The notes beneath the pieces were generated by a model. The model was given only the letters and a program-made list of their open reading frames with translations. It ran no database searches and had not been told where the DNA came from. A DNA stretch of 64,000 nucleotides from Halomonas denitrificans (lineage in GTDB: Bacteria; Pseudomonadota; Gammaproteobacteria; Pseudomonadales; Halomonadaceae). The position numbers were made by a program, and so were the translations under genes. Below are positions 1-12,384 of the stretch, in pieces. Where the stretch lies: assembly GCF_003056305.1 (NCBI RefSeq), contig NZ_PYVX01000002.1:62001-126000 (forward strand), read 5' to 3'. Numbering within the stretch: position 1 is the first letter of the stretch; every line of letters starts with the position of its first letter.

Positions 1-1209
1 GAAGCCGGCGATCCAGGTGCCGGCGGCGGAGCCGAGGGTGGCGGTGAGGAACACCAGCAGGGTGCGCGAGACCCGGTTGCGCCACCAGCCCTTGAGCTCG
101 GTGACGTCGTGACGCAGGGTCGAGAAGTCCCGCACCTTGGGCTTGCGCAGCCACAGCTCGACCCCGGCGGCCACGAAGCCGGCGCCGATGGTGGGGTTGA
201 GCGAGGTGAGCGGGGCGGCGACGAAGGTCGCCGCGACCGTGAGCGGATGCGCCAGGGCGGCCAGGGTGGCGGCGCCGGAGAGCACGCCGTTGATCAGGAA
301 CCACTCCGCCACCAGCTGCCAGCCGAGTTCGGTGTTGCGCGAGAAGCCGATGGCGAAGCCGGTCAGCACCAGGGCGGTGATCGCCCAGGGCAGCGCCTTC
401 CAGACCTTCGACGGCGGCGGCGTGGCCTCCAGGGCCTCGCGCTCCACCCGCGGCGCCTCGGGCAGCGGCTGTTCCAGCTGCTCGGCCATGCCCTTCATGT
501 GGCCGGCGCCGATCACCACCAGCACCCGGCGGTAGCGGCCGGGGGCGGCGTCCTCCGCCAGGCGCAGCACCATGTAGCGGTCGCGCTCGGTGATCAGCGG
601 TTCGTAGAGCGAGGCCGACTCGGCGGCGAACTCGCTGAAGGTGGACTCCAGGACGTCGCCCTCCTTGAGCCGCTCGATCTCCTCGGCGGAGACCTGCTGG
701 CGCGAGAGCACGCTGCCGAGCAGCCCCGAGAACAGCGAGAAGCGCTGCCACCAGGGCACGTTGTGATAGATGCGCTTGAGGGTGATGCCCACGTCGCGGT
801 CGATCAGCAGCAGCGGCAGGTCGGCGTCGCGGCTCTCCTCCAGGGCGGCGCGCATCTCGGCGCCCGGCTCGATGCCCGACTGCTCGGCGACGCGCTGCTG
901 GAAGGCGCCCAGCGCCAGGCTGGCGGCGACCATGCCGGCCTTGCCCTGGCGAAAGATCTGGAACAGGTCCTGCTCGCCCAGGGCGTCGGGGTTGGTCAGG
1001 CTGTGGTGGCGCGAGTCGCACAGCTCGATGGCCACGGCATCGAACTCGCCGGAGCGGATCAGCGCGCGCACGTCCGCGGCGCTCTCGGCGGAGACGTGGG
1101 CGGTGCCCAGCAGGGTGTAGCGGGTCTCGCCCACCACGAGCTCCTGGCGCGGGCCGCTGGTGGTCGCGTCCTGCGGGGGAGTGATCACGGAGTCCTGGGA
1201 GTCGGTCAT
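1..1209 (-). CDS. TraB/PrgY-family membrane protein (3' end cut by window)
   Basis: 403 codons are visible before the window edge, starting at ATG 1209. The N-terminal half is a TraB domain: GTAHVS at residues 35-40, an acidic AIELCDSRH block shortly after, and VIGAGHMKGM near residue 235. The C-terminal part has several hydrophobic stretches and a WLRKP element, as in bacterial TraB-domain proteins of about 400 residues, so only a few residues should be missing. The family is related to PrgY pheromone-shutdown proteins and GumN-like putative metalloproteases; its role in Proteobacteria is not established. It lies downstream of trkH on the same strand with an 88-bp gap, so co-transcription is possible but not shown. 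Confidence 0.8.
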   Translation of the reverse strand, partial: MTDSQDSVITPPQDATTSGPRQELVVGETRYTLLGTAHVSAESAADVRALIRSGEFDAVAIELCDSRHHSLTNPDALGEQDLFQIFRQGKAGMVAASLALGAFQQRVAEQSGIEPGAEMRAALEESRDADLPLLLIDRDVGITLKRIYHNVPWWQRFSLFSGLLGSVLSRQQVSAEEIERLKEGDVLESTFSEFAAESASLYEPLITERDRYMVLRLAEDAAPGRYRRVLVVIGAGHMKGMAEQLEQPLPEAPRVEREALEATPPPSKVWKALPWAITALVLTGFAIGFSRNTELGWQLVAEWFLINGVLSGAATLAALAHPLTVAATFVAAPLTSLNPTIGAGFVAAGVELWLRKPKVRDFSTLRHDVTELKGWWRNRVSRTLLVFLTATLGSAAGTWIAGF

Positions 1210-1297
1210 GGACGCTCGGGCTGTGGGAGTGGAGGCTCGATTATCCACGAAGCGCCGGGGCAGGCCAAACCCGTCGCGCCGCTTGCATGGGCTTTCC

Positions 1298-2746
1298 CTA
1301 CTTGCGCCAGAAGGCCGGGGTGAACAGCACCAGCACGGTGAAGATCTCCAGGCGGCCGAGCAGCATCGCCACCACCAGGATCCACTTGGCCAGCATCGGC
1401 AGGTCGCCGTAGTGGGCGCTGGCCTCACCCAGCGCCGGGCCGAGGTTGTTGAGCGCCGAGCCCACCGTCGACCAGGCGGTGACCTGGTCGACCCCGGTGG
1501 CCATCACCCCCACCAGCATCAGGAAGAACAGCATCACGTAGGCGGAGAAGAAGCCCCACACCGCCTGGGCGATGCCGTCGGGCACGCTGACCTTGCCGAT
1601 CTTCACCGTGATCACCGCATTGGGGTGGATCAGGCGCATCACCTCGCGCATGCCCTGCTTGAGGATCAGGATGATGCGGATCACCTTCATGCCGCCGCCG
1701 GTGGAGCCGGAGCAGCCGCCGACGAAGGCTGCGACGAACAGCAGGAAGGGCAGGGCGCCGGGCCAGGTGGAGAAGTCCGCCACCGCGAAGCCGGCGGTGG
1801 TGGCCACCGAGACCACCTCGAACACCGCATGGCGCAGCCCCTGGGCGGTCGAGTAGACGTCGGTCAGCCACAGCGAGACCGCGGTGATCACCGTGAGGCC
1901 GCTCAGGAAGAGCATCAGGAAGCGCGCCTCGGGATCCTGGAAGTAGTGGGTCAGGCTGCGCTGGCGCCAGGCCAGGAAGTGCAGGCTGTAGCTGAACGCC
2001 GAGATCAGCAGGAAGCCGGTGCAGATCATCTCGATGGTGGCGCTGTCGAAGTGGCCGATGCTGGCGTCGTAGGTCGAGAAGCCGCCGATCGCCACGGTGG
2101 AGAAGCTGTGCCCCAGGGCGTCGAACCAGTCCATGCCGGCGGCCATGTAGGCGAGCATGCAGGCGATGGTCAGGGAGGCGTAGATGTACCACAGCGCCTT
2201 GGCGGTCTCGGTGATGCGCGGGGTGAGCTTGGAGTCCTTGAGCGGCCCCGGGATCTCGGAGCGGTAGAGCGCCATGCCGCCGACCCCCAGGGTCGGCAGG
2301 ATGGCCACGGCCAGCACCACGATCCCCATGCCGCCCAGCCACTGCAGCTGCTGGCGATAGTAGAGCACCGCCTTGGGCAGGAACTCGATGCCGGTGATCA
2401 CCGTGGCGCCGGTGGTGGTCAGCCCCGAGAAGGACTCGAACACCGCGTCGGTGGGCGACAGGGCCGTGTCGCCGGTGAGCATCAGCGGCAGCGAGCCGAA
2501 CAGCCCCAGCACGCTCCAGAACAGCGCCGCGATCAAGAAGCCGTCGCGGGTGCGCAGCTCCTTGAGGGCGTGGCGGTTGGGCAGGTACATCATCGCCCCG
2601 GTGGCCACGGTGATGCCGATGGCCACCGCGAAGGCTTCCCACATGCCGTCCTGGTACAGCAGCGAGATCAGGATGGGCGGCACCATGGTCAGGCTGAACA
2701 TCATCAGCAGCAGGCCCAGGATGCGCAGGATCATGCGCAGGCTCAT
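1298..2746 (-). CDS. trkH: Trk potassium uptake system membrane subunit TrkH
   Basis: This 482-residue polytopic inner-membrane protein has the size of E. coli TrkH (483). The four pore-loop signatures of the K+ selectivity filter can be read in order: SGLTTTGATV, STVAIGGFST, SVATTAGFAV and SALNNLGPAL. It forms the K+-translocating channel-like unit that TrkA gates from the cytoplasm. The trkA stop lies 43 bp upstream on the same strand, so the two are probably one transcript. In a halophile this pair would load K+ as a first response to osmotic upshift. Confidence 0.95.
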   Translation of the reverse strand: MSLRMILRILGLLLMMFSLTMVPPILISLLYQDGMWEAFAVAIGITVATGAMMYLPNRHALKELRTRDGFLIAALFWSVLGLFGSLPLMLTGDTALSPTDAVFESFSGLTTTGATVITGIEFLPKAVLYYRQQLQWLGGMGIVVLAVAILPTLGVGGMALYRSEIPGPLKDSKLTPRITETAKALWYIYASLTIACMLAYMAAGMDWFDALGHSFSTVAIGGFSTYDASIGHFDSATIEMICTGFLLISAFSYSLHFLAWRQRSLTHYFQDPEARFLMLFLSGLTVITAVSLWLTDVYSTAQGLRHAVFEVVSVATTAGFAVADFSTWPGALPFLLFVAAFVGGCSGSTGGGMKVIRIILILKQGMREVMRLIHPNAVITVKIGKVSVPDGIAQAVWGFFSAYVMLFFLMLVGVMATGVDQVTAWSTVGSALNNLGPALGEASAHYGDLPMLAKWILVVAMLLGRLEIFTVLVLFTPAFWRK

Positions 2747-2789
2747 CGGGCGGCTCTCCTCGGGTCGCCAGGGGGGACGGGACAGGCCA

Positions 2790-4163
2790 TCAGAAGAACG
2801 TCAGTCCGACCTGGAAGAGCCGCTCGACGTCGCGCAGCCGCCGCTTGTCGATCACGAACAGGATGACGTGGTCGCCGGACTCCACCACCACGTCGTCGTG
2901 GGCGATCAGCACCTCCTTGCCGCGCACCACGGCGCCGATGGTGGTGCCCTGGGGCAGGTCGATCTCGCCGATGGCGCGGCCCACCACCTTCGACGACTGG
3001 GTGTCGCCGTGGGCGATCGCCTCGATGGCCTCGGCGGCGCCGCGGCGCAGCGAGTGGACGTTGACGATGTCGCCGCGCCGCACGTGGGTCAGCAGGCTGC
3101 CGATGGTCGCCTGCTGGGGGGAGATGGCGATGTCGATCTCGCCGCCCTGCACCAGGTCCACGTAGGCGGCGTTGTTGATCAGCGTCAGCACCTTCTTGGC
3201 GCCCATGCGCTTGGCCAGCATCGACGACATGATGTTGACCTCGTCGTCGTTGGTCAGGGCGCAGAAGATGTCGCAGTCCTCGATGTTCTCCTCCTCGAGC
3301 AGCCGCTTGGCGGTGGCGCTGCCGTGCAGCACCACGGTGCGGTCGAGGCGTTCGGAGAGCTGGGTGCAGCGATTCAGGTCGTGCTCGATGATCTTGACCT
3401 GGTGGCTGTGCTCCAGGTGTTCGGCGAGGCGCTCGCCGATGTTGCCGCCGCCGGCGATCATCACCCGGCGGAAGTCGCGGTCGAGGCGCCGAAGCTCGCT
3501 CATCACCGCGCGGATGTCGCGGCGGGCGGCGATGAAGAAGACCTCGTCGTCGGCCTCGATGACGGTGTCGCCGCGGGGGATGATCGGCCGGTTGCGGCGG
3601 TAGATGGCCGCCACCCGGGTGTCGACGCTGGGCATGTGGCGGCGCAGGAAGCCGAGCTCCTGGCCGACCAGCGGGCCGCCGTAGAAGGCCTTGACCGCCA
3701 CCAGCTGCACCAGGCCGCTGGCGAACTCCAGCACCTGCAGAGCGCCGGGGTGCTCGATCAGCCGGCGGATGTGATCGGTGACCACCTGCTCGGGGCTGAT
3801 CAGCACGTCGATCGGCACCGCGTCGTGGGCGAACAGCCCCTTGCGGGTGAGGTAGGCGGTGGCGCGCACCCGGGCGATCTTGGTGGGGGTGCGAAACAGC
3901 GTATGCGCCACCTGGCAGGCGATCATGTTGACTTCGTCGGAGTTGGTTACCGCGATCAGCATGTCGGCGTCCTCGCCGCCGGCCTGGCGCAGCACCATCG
4001 GGTAGGAGCCGGCGCCGGAGACGGTGCGGATGTCGAGGCGGGTGTGCAGCTCGCGCAGGCGCTCGCCGTCGGTGTCCACCACCGTGATGTCGTTCTCTTC
4101 CCGGGCCAGGTGTTCGGCCAGGGTGCCGCCGACCTGGCCGGCGCCCAGAATGATGATCTTCAT
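2790..4163 (-). CDS. trkA: Trk system NAD-binding regulatory subunit TrkA
   Basis: A 457-residue cytoplasmic protein with two tandem RCK (KTN) units. The first Rossmann glycine motif is [13 protein letters not shown] at the N-terminus and the second is [13 protein letters not shown] near residue 230, each followed by an acidic end-of-beta-2 residue for NAD(H) binding. Start ATG 4163 ([13 protein letters not shown]) matches the family N-terminus; the frame stays open 22 codons further upstream, but that stretch is not family-like. It binds TrkH and gates K+ flux. The gene sits in the def-fmt-rsmB-trkA order, with dodecin inserted before it. Confidence 0.95.
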   Translation of the reverse strand: MKIIILGAGQVGGTLAEHLAREENDITVVDTDGERLRELHTRLDIRTVSGAGSYPMVLRQAGGEDADMLIAVTNSDEVNMIACQVAHTLFRTPTKIARVRATAYLTRKGLFAHDAVPIDVLISPEQVVTDHIRRLIEHPGALQVLEFASGLVQLVAVKAFYGGPLVGQELGFLRRHMPSVDTRVAAIYRRNRPIIPRGDTVIEADDEVFFIAARRDIRAVMSELRRLDRDFRRVMIAGGGNIGERLAEHLEHSHQVKIIEHDLNRCTQLSERLDRTVVLHGSATAKRLLEEENIEDCDIFCALTNDDEVNIMSSMLAKRMGAKKVLTLINNAAYVDLVQGGEIDIAISPQQATIGSLLTHVRRGDIVNVHSLRRGAAEAIEAIAHGDTQSSKVVGRAIGEIDLPQGTTIGAVVRGKEVLIAHDDVVVESGDHVILFVIDKRRLRDVERLFQVGLTFF

Positions 4164-4280
4164 CGATGTGCTATCCGCTCTGGTCAGACCCCGGGGATCG
4201 AGAGCGGCGCACCGTGTGCGCCGCAGCATACCGAGGCAAGCCTAAATCAGCCGTCGGCAGAAGAACAGGTCGCTCCGGCT

Positions 4281-4487
4281 TCAGTCCAGGGTGAAGCCGA
4301 CCTTGATGGTGACCTGCCAGTGGGCGACCCGCGCGTGCTCGATGTGCCCGCGGGTGTCCACGACCTCGAACCAGCGCATGCCGTGCAGGCTCTCCGCGGC
4401 CTTGGTCAGGGCGTTCTGGACGGCGCTCTCGATGTCCTTCTCCGAGGATCCCGTCAGCTCGATGTGCTTGTAGGTGTGATGGCTCAT
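4281..4487 (-). CDS. Dodecin family flavin-binding protein
   Basis: A 68-residue protein with the dodecin signature: [19 protein letters not shown], then [17 protein letters not shown], ending [12 protein letters not shown]. Dodecins form 12-subunit hollow shells that bind and protect riboflavin, FAD or FMN; the Trp in MRWFEV and the central Gln (WQVT) are the usual flavin-sandwich residues. It is preceded by a clear AGGAGG-like site and lies 36 bp after the rsmB stop and 117 bp before trkA. In E. coli trkA directly follows rsmB, so dodecin is an insertion in this conserved order. Confidence 0.92.
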   Translation of the reverse strand: MSHHTYKHIELTGSSEKDIESAVQNALTKAAESLHGMRWFEVVDTRGHIEHARVAHWQVTIKVGFTLD

Positions 4488-4523
4488 GCCGCCTCCTGTC
4501 TGGCCTGTCGGACACCCCGCCGG

Positions 4524-5876
4524 TCAGGCGGGGCGCTTTCCCAGTCTGGCATAGAAGAAGCCGTCATGGCTGTCGGGCTCGGGCAGCAGCTGGCGGCCGG
4601 CGCCCGCGGCGCGGCCCCAGCCCAGGTCGGCCGGCATGGTGGACTCGGCGTCGGGGGTGCGCGCCAGGAAGGCCTCGATCTGCTCGGCGTTCTCCGCGGG
4701 CAGCACCGAGCAGGTGGCGTAGAGCAGGGTGCCGCCCGGGGCCAGCAGCGGCCAGAGGTTGTCGAGCAGGCGGGCCTGCAGCTCGGCCAGCTTGGTGATG
4801 TCCGAGGGGCGGCGCAGCCGCTTGATGTCCGGGTGGCGGCGGATCACCCCGCTGCCGGAGCAGGGCGCGTCGAGCAGGATGGCGTCGAAGGGCGTGCCGT
4901 CCCACCAGTCGCGGGCGGTGGCATCGCCCGCCGCCAGGGTCGCTTCGAGCCCCAGGCGGGAGAGGGTGTCCTCGACCCGGGCCAGGCGCACGTCGTCGCT
5001 GTCGACGGCCTGCAGGTCGAGGTCGTAGAGCTCCAGCAGGTGGGCGGTCTTGCCGCCCGGGGCGCAGCAGGCATCCAGCACCCGGGCGCCGGGGCGCGGG
5101 GCGAGCGACGGGCCAAGCAGCACGGCGGCCAGCTGGGCCGCCTCGTCCTGGACGCTGACGTGGCCCTCGGCGAAGCCGGGCAGCGTCTCGACGTCGCGAG
5201 GCTCCTCCAGCGTTAGGCCGTCCGGGGCGTGCAGGCAGAGGCGCGCCTGGATGCCGGCGCCGTCGAGGCGGTCCAGGTACATCTCGCGGTCGCCGTGGCG
5301 GCGGTTGACGCGCAGCGTCATGGGGCCGGCCAGGTTGTTGGCCTCGCAGATGGCCCGCCAGTCGTCCGGCCAGGCCTGGCGCAGGCTCTTGAGCCACCAC
5401 TTGGGGTGCAGCAGGGCCACCGCCGGGTCGCGGTCCACCTCGGCCTCGAGCTCGGCGCTCTCGCGCTGCAGGCGGCGCAGGCAGCCGTTTAGCACCCGGG
5501 TGGCCCACTCCTTGCCGAGCAGACGCGCGGCGCCGGCGGTCTCGCCCACGGCGGCATGGGCCGGGATGCGCAGGTAGAGCTGCTGGTAGATGCCGAGCAG
5601 CAGCAGCGCCTGGATGTCGGCGTCTCGGGCCTTGAACGGCTTGTTCAGCAGCGTGTTGGCCAGCGCCTCGAGCCGCGGCAGGGTGCGGCAGCTGCCGTAG
5701 CAGAGCGCCTTGAAGAGGGCGCGGTCCCGGGCGACCACCTGGTGGTCGTCGAGGCCGGTGAGCGAGCCCTTGCCGGTGATCACCGGGGCGAGGGCGCGGG
5801 CGGCGGCGGCGCGAACGGCCTGGCCGTTGTCGCGGCGACTCTCCCGGGCGTGGGGGGCGGGCGTCTGCTGGCTCAT
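4524..5876 (-). CDS. rsmB: 16S rRNA m5C967 methyltransferase RsmB
   Basis: 450 residues from ATG 5876. The N-terminal NusB-like domain (about residues 20-150) is followed by a class I methyltransferase domain with SAM motif [30 protein letters not shown] (motif IV catalytic Pro-Cys) and [16 protein letters not shown] (motif VI catalytic Thr-Cys). It methylates C967 of 16S rRNA. Its ATG overlaps the fmt stop by 4 nt (ATGA), implying translational coupling. The reading frame continues far upstream, but that part is the fmt gene in another frame. Confidence 0.95.
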   Translation of the reverse strand: MSQQTPAPHARESRRDNGQAVRAAAARALAPVITGKGSLTGLDDHQVVARDRALFKALCYGSCRTLPRLEALANTLLNKPFKARDADIQALLLLGIYQQLYLRIPAHAAVGETAGAARLLGKEWATRVLNGCLRRLQRESAELEAEVDRDPAVALLHPKWWLKSLRQAWPDDWRAICEANNLAGPMTLRVNRRHGDREMYLDRLDGAGIQARLCLHAPDGLTLEEPRDVETLPGFAEGHVSVQDEAAQLAAVLLGPSLAPRPGARVLDACCAPGGKTAHLLELYDLDLQAVDSDDVRLARVEDTLSRLGLEATLAAGDATARDWWDGTPFDAILLDAPCSGSGVIRRHPDIKRLRRPSDITKLAELQARLLDNLWPLLAPGGTLLYATCSVLPAENAEQIEAFLARTPDAESTMPADLGWGRAAGAGRQLLPEPDSHDGFFYARLGKRPA

Positions 5877-6862
5877 GCCGGGCTCTCCTCGTCGTGATGT
5901 CCCAGGCGGGTGCCCGGGGTGAATCGCTCGGCGCGGGCCTTGAGCAGCTCGCTCACCGCCAGGGGCTTGCCGCCGGGCAGCTGGGCGCGGCTCACCGCCA
6001 GCACCTGGTCGCCGGCCTCGCCGCAGGCGATGCGCAGGGCCTCGGCCGAGGGCGAAAGCAGGGTGCCGGGCCAGGCCGGGGCGGCGTCCGGCGCCGACGG
6101 CTCGGCCTGGGCCATCAGCAGGCGCAGCCGGTCGTCGCCCAGCGCGCACCAGGCCACCGGCCAGGGGTTGAAGGCGCGGATGCGGGCGGCCAGCTCCTCG
6201 GCCGGGCGGCGAAAGTCGAGCTCCGCCTCGGCCTTGGAGAGCTTGGCGGCGTAGGTGACGCCATCGGCAGGCTGGGGCGTGGCGGCAAGGCCCTCGCCGG
6301 CCAGGGCCTCCAGGGCCTCGACCAGCGCCTCGCCGCCCAGGCGCGCCAGGGCGTCGTGGAGTTCGCCGCCGATGGTGGTGTCGGTGATCGGCGTGCGCCG
6401 GATCAGCAGCATGTCGCCGGTATCCAGGCCCGCATCCATCTGCATGATGGTCACGCCGCTCTCGTCATCGCCGGCCTCGATGGCCCGCTGGATGGGCGCG
6501 GCACCGCGCCAGCGCGGCAGCAGCGAGGCGTGCACGTTGAGACAGCCCCGCGGGGGGATGTCGAGCACGGCCTGGGGCAGGATGAGGCCGTAGGCCACCA
6601 CCACCATGATGTCGGCCTCGAGGGCCGCGAGCTCGGCCTGTACCTCGGGGGCCTTCAGGGAGACGGGCTGATGGACCGGCAGGTCGTGGCGCTGCGCCAG
6701 CGCCTTGACGGGGCTCGGGGTCAGCTTGCGGCCGCGGCCCGCCGGGCGGTCCGGTTGGGTGTAGACGGCGACGACGTCATGACGGCTCGCCAGCAGCGCC
6801 GACAGGCTCTCGGCGGCGAAGTCGGGAGTGCCGGCGAAGATGACGCGCAGGGGTCGGGACAT
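5873..6862 (-). CDS. fmt: Methionyl-tRNA formyltransferase
   Basis: 329 residues, normal length. N-terminal formyltransferase fold with [16 protein letters not shown] and the catalytic-site segment [20 protein letters not shown], followed by [16 protein letters not shown]; the C-terminal OB-like domain binds tRNA. It formylates Met-tRNAfMet with 10-formyl-THF, and the formyl group is later removed by Def, encoded just upstream. A 122-bp gap with a strong hairpin separates it from def. Confidence 0.96.
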   Translation of the reverse strand: MSRPLRVIFAGTPDFAAESLSALLASRHDVVAVYTQPDRPAGRGRKLTPSPVKALAQRHDLPVHQPVSLKAPEVQAELAALEADIMVVVAYGLILPQAVLDIPPRGCLNVHASLLPRWRGAAPIQRAIEAGDDESGVTIMQMDAGLDTGDMLLIRRTPITDTTIGGELHDALARLGGEALVEALEALAGEGLAATPQPADGVTYAAKLSKAEAELDFRRPAEELAARIRAFNPWPVAWCALGDDRLRLLMAQAEPSAPDAAPAWPGTLLSPSAEALRIACGEAGDQVLAVSRAQLPGGKPLAVSELLKARAERFTPGTRLGHHDEESPA

Positions 6863-6920
6863 GTTGAGGGCCTTGCCAGTGGGCGATGGCCCTCATGATA
6901 ACGGAGGCGACCGGAAACGA

Positions 6921-6950
6921 CGAAGGCCGACGTGCAAACGTCGGCCTTCG
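6921..6950 (-). terminator. Strong hairpin between def and fmt (attenuator or terminator)
   Basis: A perfect 12-bp inverted repeat (CGAAGGCCGACG / CGTCGGCCTTCG) with loop TGCAAA. In the def-to-fmt direction it is followed by only a short T-rich stretch (TCGTTTCC), so intrinsic termination may be partial. It could reduce fmt-rsmB-trkAH expression relative to def. Confidence 0.6.
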
Positions 6951-6984
6951 AGGGCGGCAGGGCGCCGCCGGGTGCCACCGGGGC

Positions 6985-7497
6985 TCAGGCGGGCTGCATC
7001 TGCTTGTGGCGCTTCTGCATCTTCTTCATCACCCGGTCGCGCTTGAGCGGCGAGAGGTAGTCGACGAAGAGCACCCCCTCCAGGTGATCGTACTCGTGCT
7101 GGATGCAGTGGGCGAGCAGCCCCTCGGCCTCGAGCTCGTAGGGCTGGCCGTCGCGGTCCAGGGCCTTCAGGTGCACCTTCAGGGCGCGCGGCACCTCGGC
7201 GTAGTACTCGGGGATCGACAGGCACCCCTCCTGCATCGGGTCGCGCTCGTCGCCGATGGGGGTGTAGCTCGGGTTGATGAGCACCAGCGGGCTCGAGCGG
7301 TCATCGCTGACGTCCATGACGATGACCCGGCGGTGGACGTCCACCTGGGTCGCGGCGAGTCCGATGCCGCTGGCGTCGTACATGGTCTCGAGCATGTCGT
7401 CGACCAGGCGGCGCACCTCGTCGTCGACCGTCTCGACCGGCGCGGCGACCGTGCGCAGCCGCTCGTCGGGAAATTCGAGGATGGGTAATTTGGCCAT
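6985..7497 (-). CDS. def: Peptide deformylase
   Basis: 170 residues with all three deformylase motifs: GIGLAATQV (motif 1), [10 protein letters not shown] (motif 2, metal-ligand Cys) and QHEYDHLEG (motif 3, HExxH with two metal His and the catalytic Glu). It removes the N-formyl group from nascent proteins using Fe2+. It is the first gene of the def-fmt-rsmB-(dodecin)-trkA-trkH series and is divergent from the LysM gene. A palindrome that could be an operator lies 23-41 bp upstream of its ATG. Confidence 0.97.
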   Translation of the reverse strand: MAKLPILEFPDERLRTVAAPVETVDDEVRRLVDDMLETMYDASGIGLAATQVDVHRRVIVMDVSDDRSSPLVLINPSYTPIGDERDPMQEGCLSIPEYYAEVPRALKVHLKALDRDGQPYELEAEGLLAHCIQHEYDHLEGVLFVDYLSPLKRDRVMKKMQKRHKQMQPA

Positions 7498-7519
7498 GGC
7501 GTTGGAATCACCGTTATGC

Positions 7520-7538
7520 TGTCATTTACAAAATGACA
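7520..7538. promoter_or_regulatory. Perfect 8-bp inverted repeat in the def/LysM divergent region
   Basis: TGTCATTT-ACA-AAATGACA, an AT-rich palindrome in a GC-rich 170-bp divergent intergenic region. A TAGAAT -10-like element facing def (7543-7548, minus strand) lies immediately beside it, so a bound protein could block def transcription. The binding protein is unknown. Confidence 0.5.
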
Positions 7539-7667
7539 CTATTCTAGAAGGGCGCGGTCGACGGCGAAACCGCCGAACGTGCATCACATCGACAGCATCT
7601 GACTATACCACGTCGCCATCGTTCCATGGGCGACGGGCGTGGGGCCAGCAACCCGGGGAGAGCAGGG

Positions 7668-8765
7668 ATGAAACAGACAGGATGCGCAGCGCGCTGGTGT
7701 CGGCGCCTGACGGTGGGGCTCGCAGCCGTGCTGATGGGGGGAGGGCTCGGGCTGGCCCAGGCGCAGGGGCTCTCCTGGGATGACGGCCTGAGGGGCGACG
7801 CCCCGGATCGCTACACCGTGGTGAAGGGTGACACCCTGTGGGACATCTCCGGTCGCTTCCTGCAGCACCCCTGGCAGTGGCCCGAGGTGTGGCAGGTCAA
7901 CCCGCAGATCGAGAACCCCCACCTGATCTATCCCGGCGACATCGTCTACCTCTACGACTGCAACGGCCGGCCCTGCCTCGGCCTGGAGCGCGGCCAGGGC
8001 GTGGTGCGGCTGTCGCCGAAGGTGCGCACCTCGTCGCACCGCGAGGCCATCGAGCCGATCCCGCTGGATGCCGTGCGCCATTTCCTGCGCGACCATCGCG
8101 TGATCGAGGACCCCGAGGCGCTGGATGAGCTGGCCTACGTGGTTGCCGGGGACGACGGCCGGCTGGTCAGTGGCCGCGGCGATCGCCTCTACGCCCGCGG
8201 GCGCGTCGAGGGCGGCGGGCGCGTCGGCCTCTACCGGGTCGGCGAGCAGTACGTCGACGGCGCCACCGGCGAGGTGCTGGGCCTCGAGCTCGAGAGCGTC
8301 GGCGAGGCGCGCCGGCTGCGCCAGGAGGACGACATCGTGGTGATGGAGGTGACCGCCTCCCGCCAGGAGGTCCGCGACGACGACATCGCACTGCCCCTCG
8401 AGGATCGTCGCCTGGTGACCGAGTTCCTGCCCCGGGCGCCCGACCGCGAGATCGACGGCCGCATCCTGGCGGTGCCGGAGGGCGTGCGCTTCATCGGGCC
8501 GCTGCAGGTGGTGGCGCTCGATCGCGGTCGCCGCGACGGCCTGGAGACCGGGCACGTGCTGATGGTCGAGCAGCAGGGCGAGCTGGTCGACGACCCGCGC
8601 ACCGGCGAGCCGCTGCGCCTGCCCGGCGAAGATGCCGGCCTGGTGATGGTCTTCCGGCCCTACGAGAAGATGAGCTATGGCCTGGTGATGGAGGCCAACC
8701 GCCCGCTCTCGGTGGGCGATCGCATCCACAGCCCCGAGCGCCGGCTGGACACGGCGCTGCGCTAG
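7668..8765 (+). CDS. LysM-domain exported protein
   Basis: 365 residues from ATG 7668, chosen because it follows GGGGAGAGCAGGG and begins a signal peptide (MKQTGCAARWCRRLTVGLAA... ending AQAQG). A LysM domain follows directly (YTVVKGDTLWDISGRFLQ ... NPHLIYPGDIVYLY, residues about 45-95) and should bind peptidoglycan in the periplasm. The remaining 270 residues are a conserved region of unknown function found with LysM in proteins encoded next to dprA in gammaproteobacteria. First gene of the plus-strand run into dprA (34-bp gap). Confidence 0.9.
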   Translation: MKQTGCAARWCRRLTVGLAAVLMGGGLGLAQAQGLSWDDGLRGDAPDRYTVVKGDTLWDISGRFLQHPWQWPEVWQVNPQIENPHLIYPGDIVYLYDCNGRPCLGLERGQGVVRLSPKVRTSSHREAIEPIPLDAVRHFLRDHRVIEDPEALDELAYVVAGDDGRLVSGRGDRLYARGRVEGGGRVGLYRVGEQYVDGATGEVLGLELESVGEARRLRQEDDIVVMEVTASRQEVRDDDIALPLEDRRLVTEFLPRAPDREIDGRILAVPEGVRFIGPLQVVALDRGRRDGLETGHVLMVEQQGELVDDPRTGEPLRLPGEDAGLVMVFRPYEKMSYGLVMEANRPLSVGDRIHSPERRLDTALR

Positions 8766-8799
8766 GAGCGGCGGCCGCCTTGCCACCCTGATCCGCCGC

Positions 8800-9936
8800 G
8801 TGCAGGCCCACGAGATGCAGTCCCGCGAGTGGCGCGCCCTGGCCCGGCTGCCCGGCCTCGGAGCGCGCCGGCTCGGCGAGCTGGTGGCGACGCGCCCCGA
8901 CTGGCCGGCGGGCGTGATCGCCGCGCTGCCCCGGGAGGCCGCCACGGCCCTGCGGCTGTGGCTCGATCATCCCGCGCGCAGCCCCCTCACCGCCGAGCTC
9001 GACGCCGAGGAGGCCTGGCTCGCCGCCGGGCCCGACCGGCACCTGCTCCATCCGGGGCATCCCCACTGGCCGCGACTGCTCGACCAGATCGCCGATCCGC
9101 CGCTGGTGCTGTGGGCGATGGGCGATCTCGCCGTGCTCGCGCCGCCGCGGCTCGCCATGGTCGGCTCGCGGCGCTCCACTCGCGAGGGGCTCACCAACGC
9201 CGCCGGCTTCGCCAGGGAGCTCGCCGGGCGCGGCTGGTGCGTGGTCAGCGGCATGGCGCTCGGCATCGATGCCGCCGCCCAGGAGGCCGCCCTGGAGGCC
9301 GGCGGCGTCAGCATCGCCGTGCTCGGCTGCGGCGTCGACGTGATCTACCCGCCGCGCCATCACCGCCTGCACCGGCGGCTGCAGGCGCCCGGCGGGCTGC
9401 TGCTCTCCGAGCATCCCCCCGGCACGCGGGCCCGAGCCGGCTTCTTCCCGCGGCGCAACCGCATCGTCACCGGCCTGTCGCTCGGGGTGTTGGTGGTCGA
9501 GGCCGCCGAGAAGAGCGGCTCGCTGGTCAGCGCCCGGCTGGCCCTCGAGCAGAACCGCGAGGTCTTTGCCCTGCCCGGTTCCATCCACAACCCCATGGCG
9601 CGGGGCTGCCTGCAGCTGATCCGCGACGGCGCCGTGCTGGTGCGCCAGATCGACGACATCCTCGCCGAGCTGAGCCAGTGGGCCGTATCGAGCGCGGTGG
9701 GGAATGCCATGGAGAGCGCCGTCGACCCCGCCGCGGCGCCCGATCCGACGGCGGAGGGGGAGGAGTCGCTGCTGCGCTGGCTGAGCGATACCCCCACCCC
9801 GGTGGACGTGCTGGTGTCGCTGACCGGCCGCGGCGTCGCCGACTGCCAGCGTGGCCTGCTGGAACTAGAGCTCGAGGGGGCCGCGACCCAGGCCGCCGGC
9901 GGCTGGGTGCGCCTGCCGACCCGCCGGGGAGCGTGA
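8800..9936 (+). CDS. dprA: DNA-processing protein DprA (Smf)
   Basis: 378 residues from GTG 8800; ATG 8815 is an equally possible start because neither has a strong ribosome site. The central Rossmann-like DprA domain contains [34 protein letters not shown] and [14 protein letters not shown], then [13 protein letters not shown]. The C-terminal winged-helix region (about residues 310-378) is the DprA DML1-like domain. DprA loads RecA on incoming single-stranded DNA during natural transformation. Confidence 0.94.
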   Translation: MQAHEMQSREWRALARLPGLGARRLGELVATRPDWPAGVIAALPREAATALRLWLDHPARSPLTAELDAEEAWLAAGPDRHLLHPGHPHWPRLLDQIADPPLVLWAMGDLAVLAPPRLAMVGSRRSTREGLTNAAGFARELAGRGWCVVSGMALGIDAAAQEAALEAGGVSIAVLGCGVDVIYPPRHHRLHRRLQAPGGLLLSEHPPGTRARAGFFPRRNRIVTGLSLGVLVVEAAEKSGSLVSARLALEQNREVFALPGSIHNPMARGCLQLIRDGAVLVRQIDDILAELSQWAVSSAVGNAMESAVDPAAAPDPTAEGEESLLRWLSDTPTPVDVLVSLTGRGVADCQRGLLELELEGAATQAAGGWVRLPTRRGA

Positions 9937-9994
9937 TAGCATACGCCTCCCAGGATGCCGCCTCGCGGCATCGACCCCCGAGGCGAGGAGACCC

Positions 9995-12322
<2,328 letters not shown>

Positions 12323-12384
12323 GCGCCGGGGACGCTCTCAGCGGCGCTTCACGTAGAGCCCCCAGCGGCTTTTATGAAGCGCCC

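Noticed and set aside
1160-5216. Very long open frames on the plus strand opposite trkH, trkA and rsmB
   Set aside because: They are rich in His, Gln, Gly, Arg and Ala as expected for antisense of high-GC genes, have no family motifs, and lie over well-identified minus-strand genes.
7584-8945. 453-codon minus-strand frame opposite the LysM gene
   Set aside because: Antisense shadow; the plus strand has a signal peptide, a LysM motif and a ribosome site.
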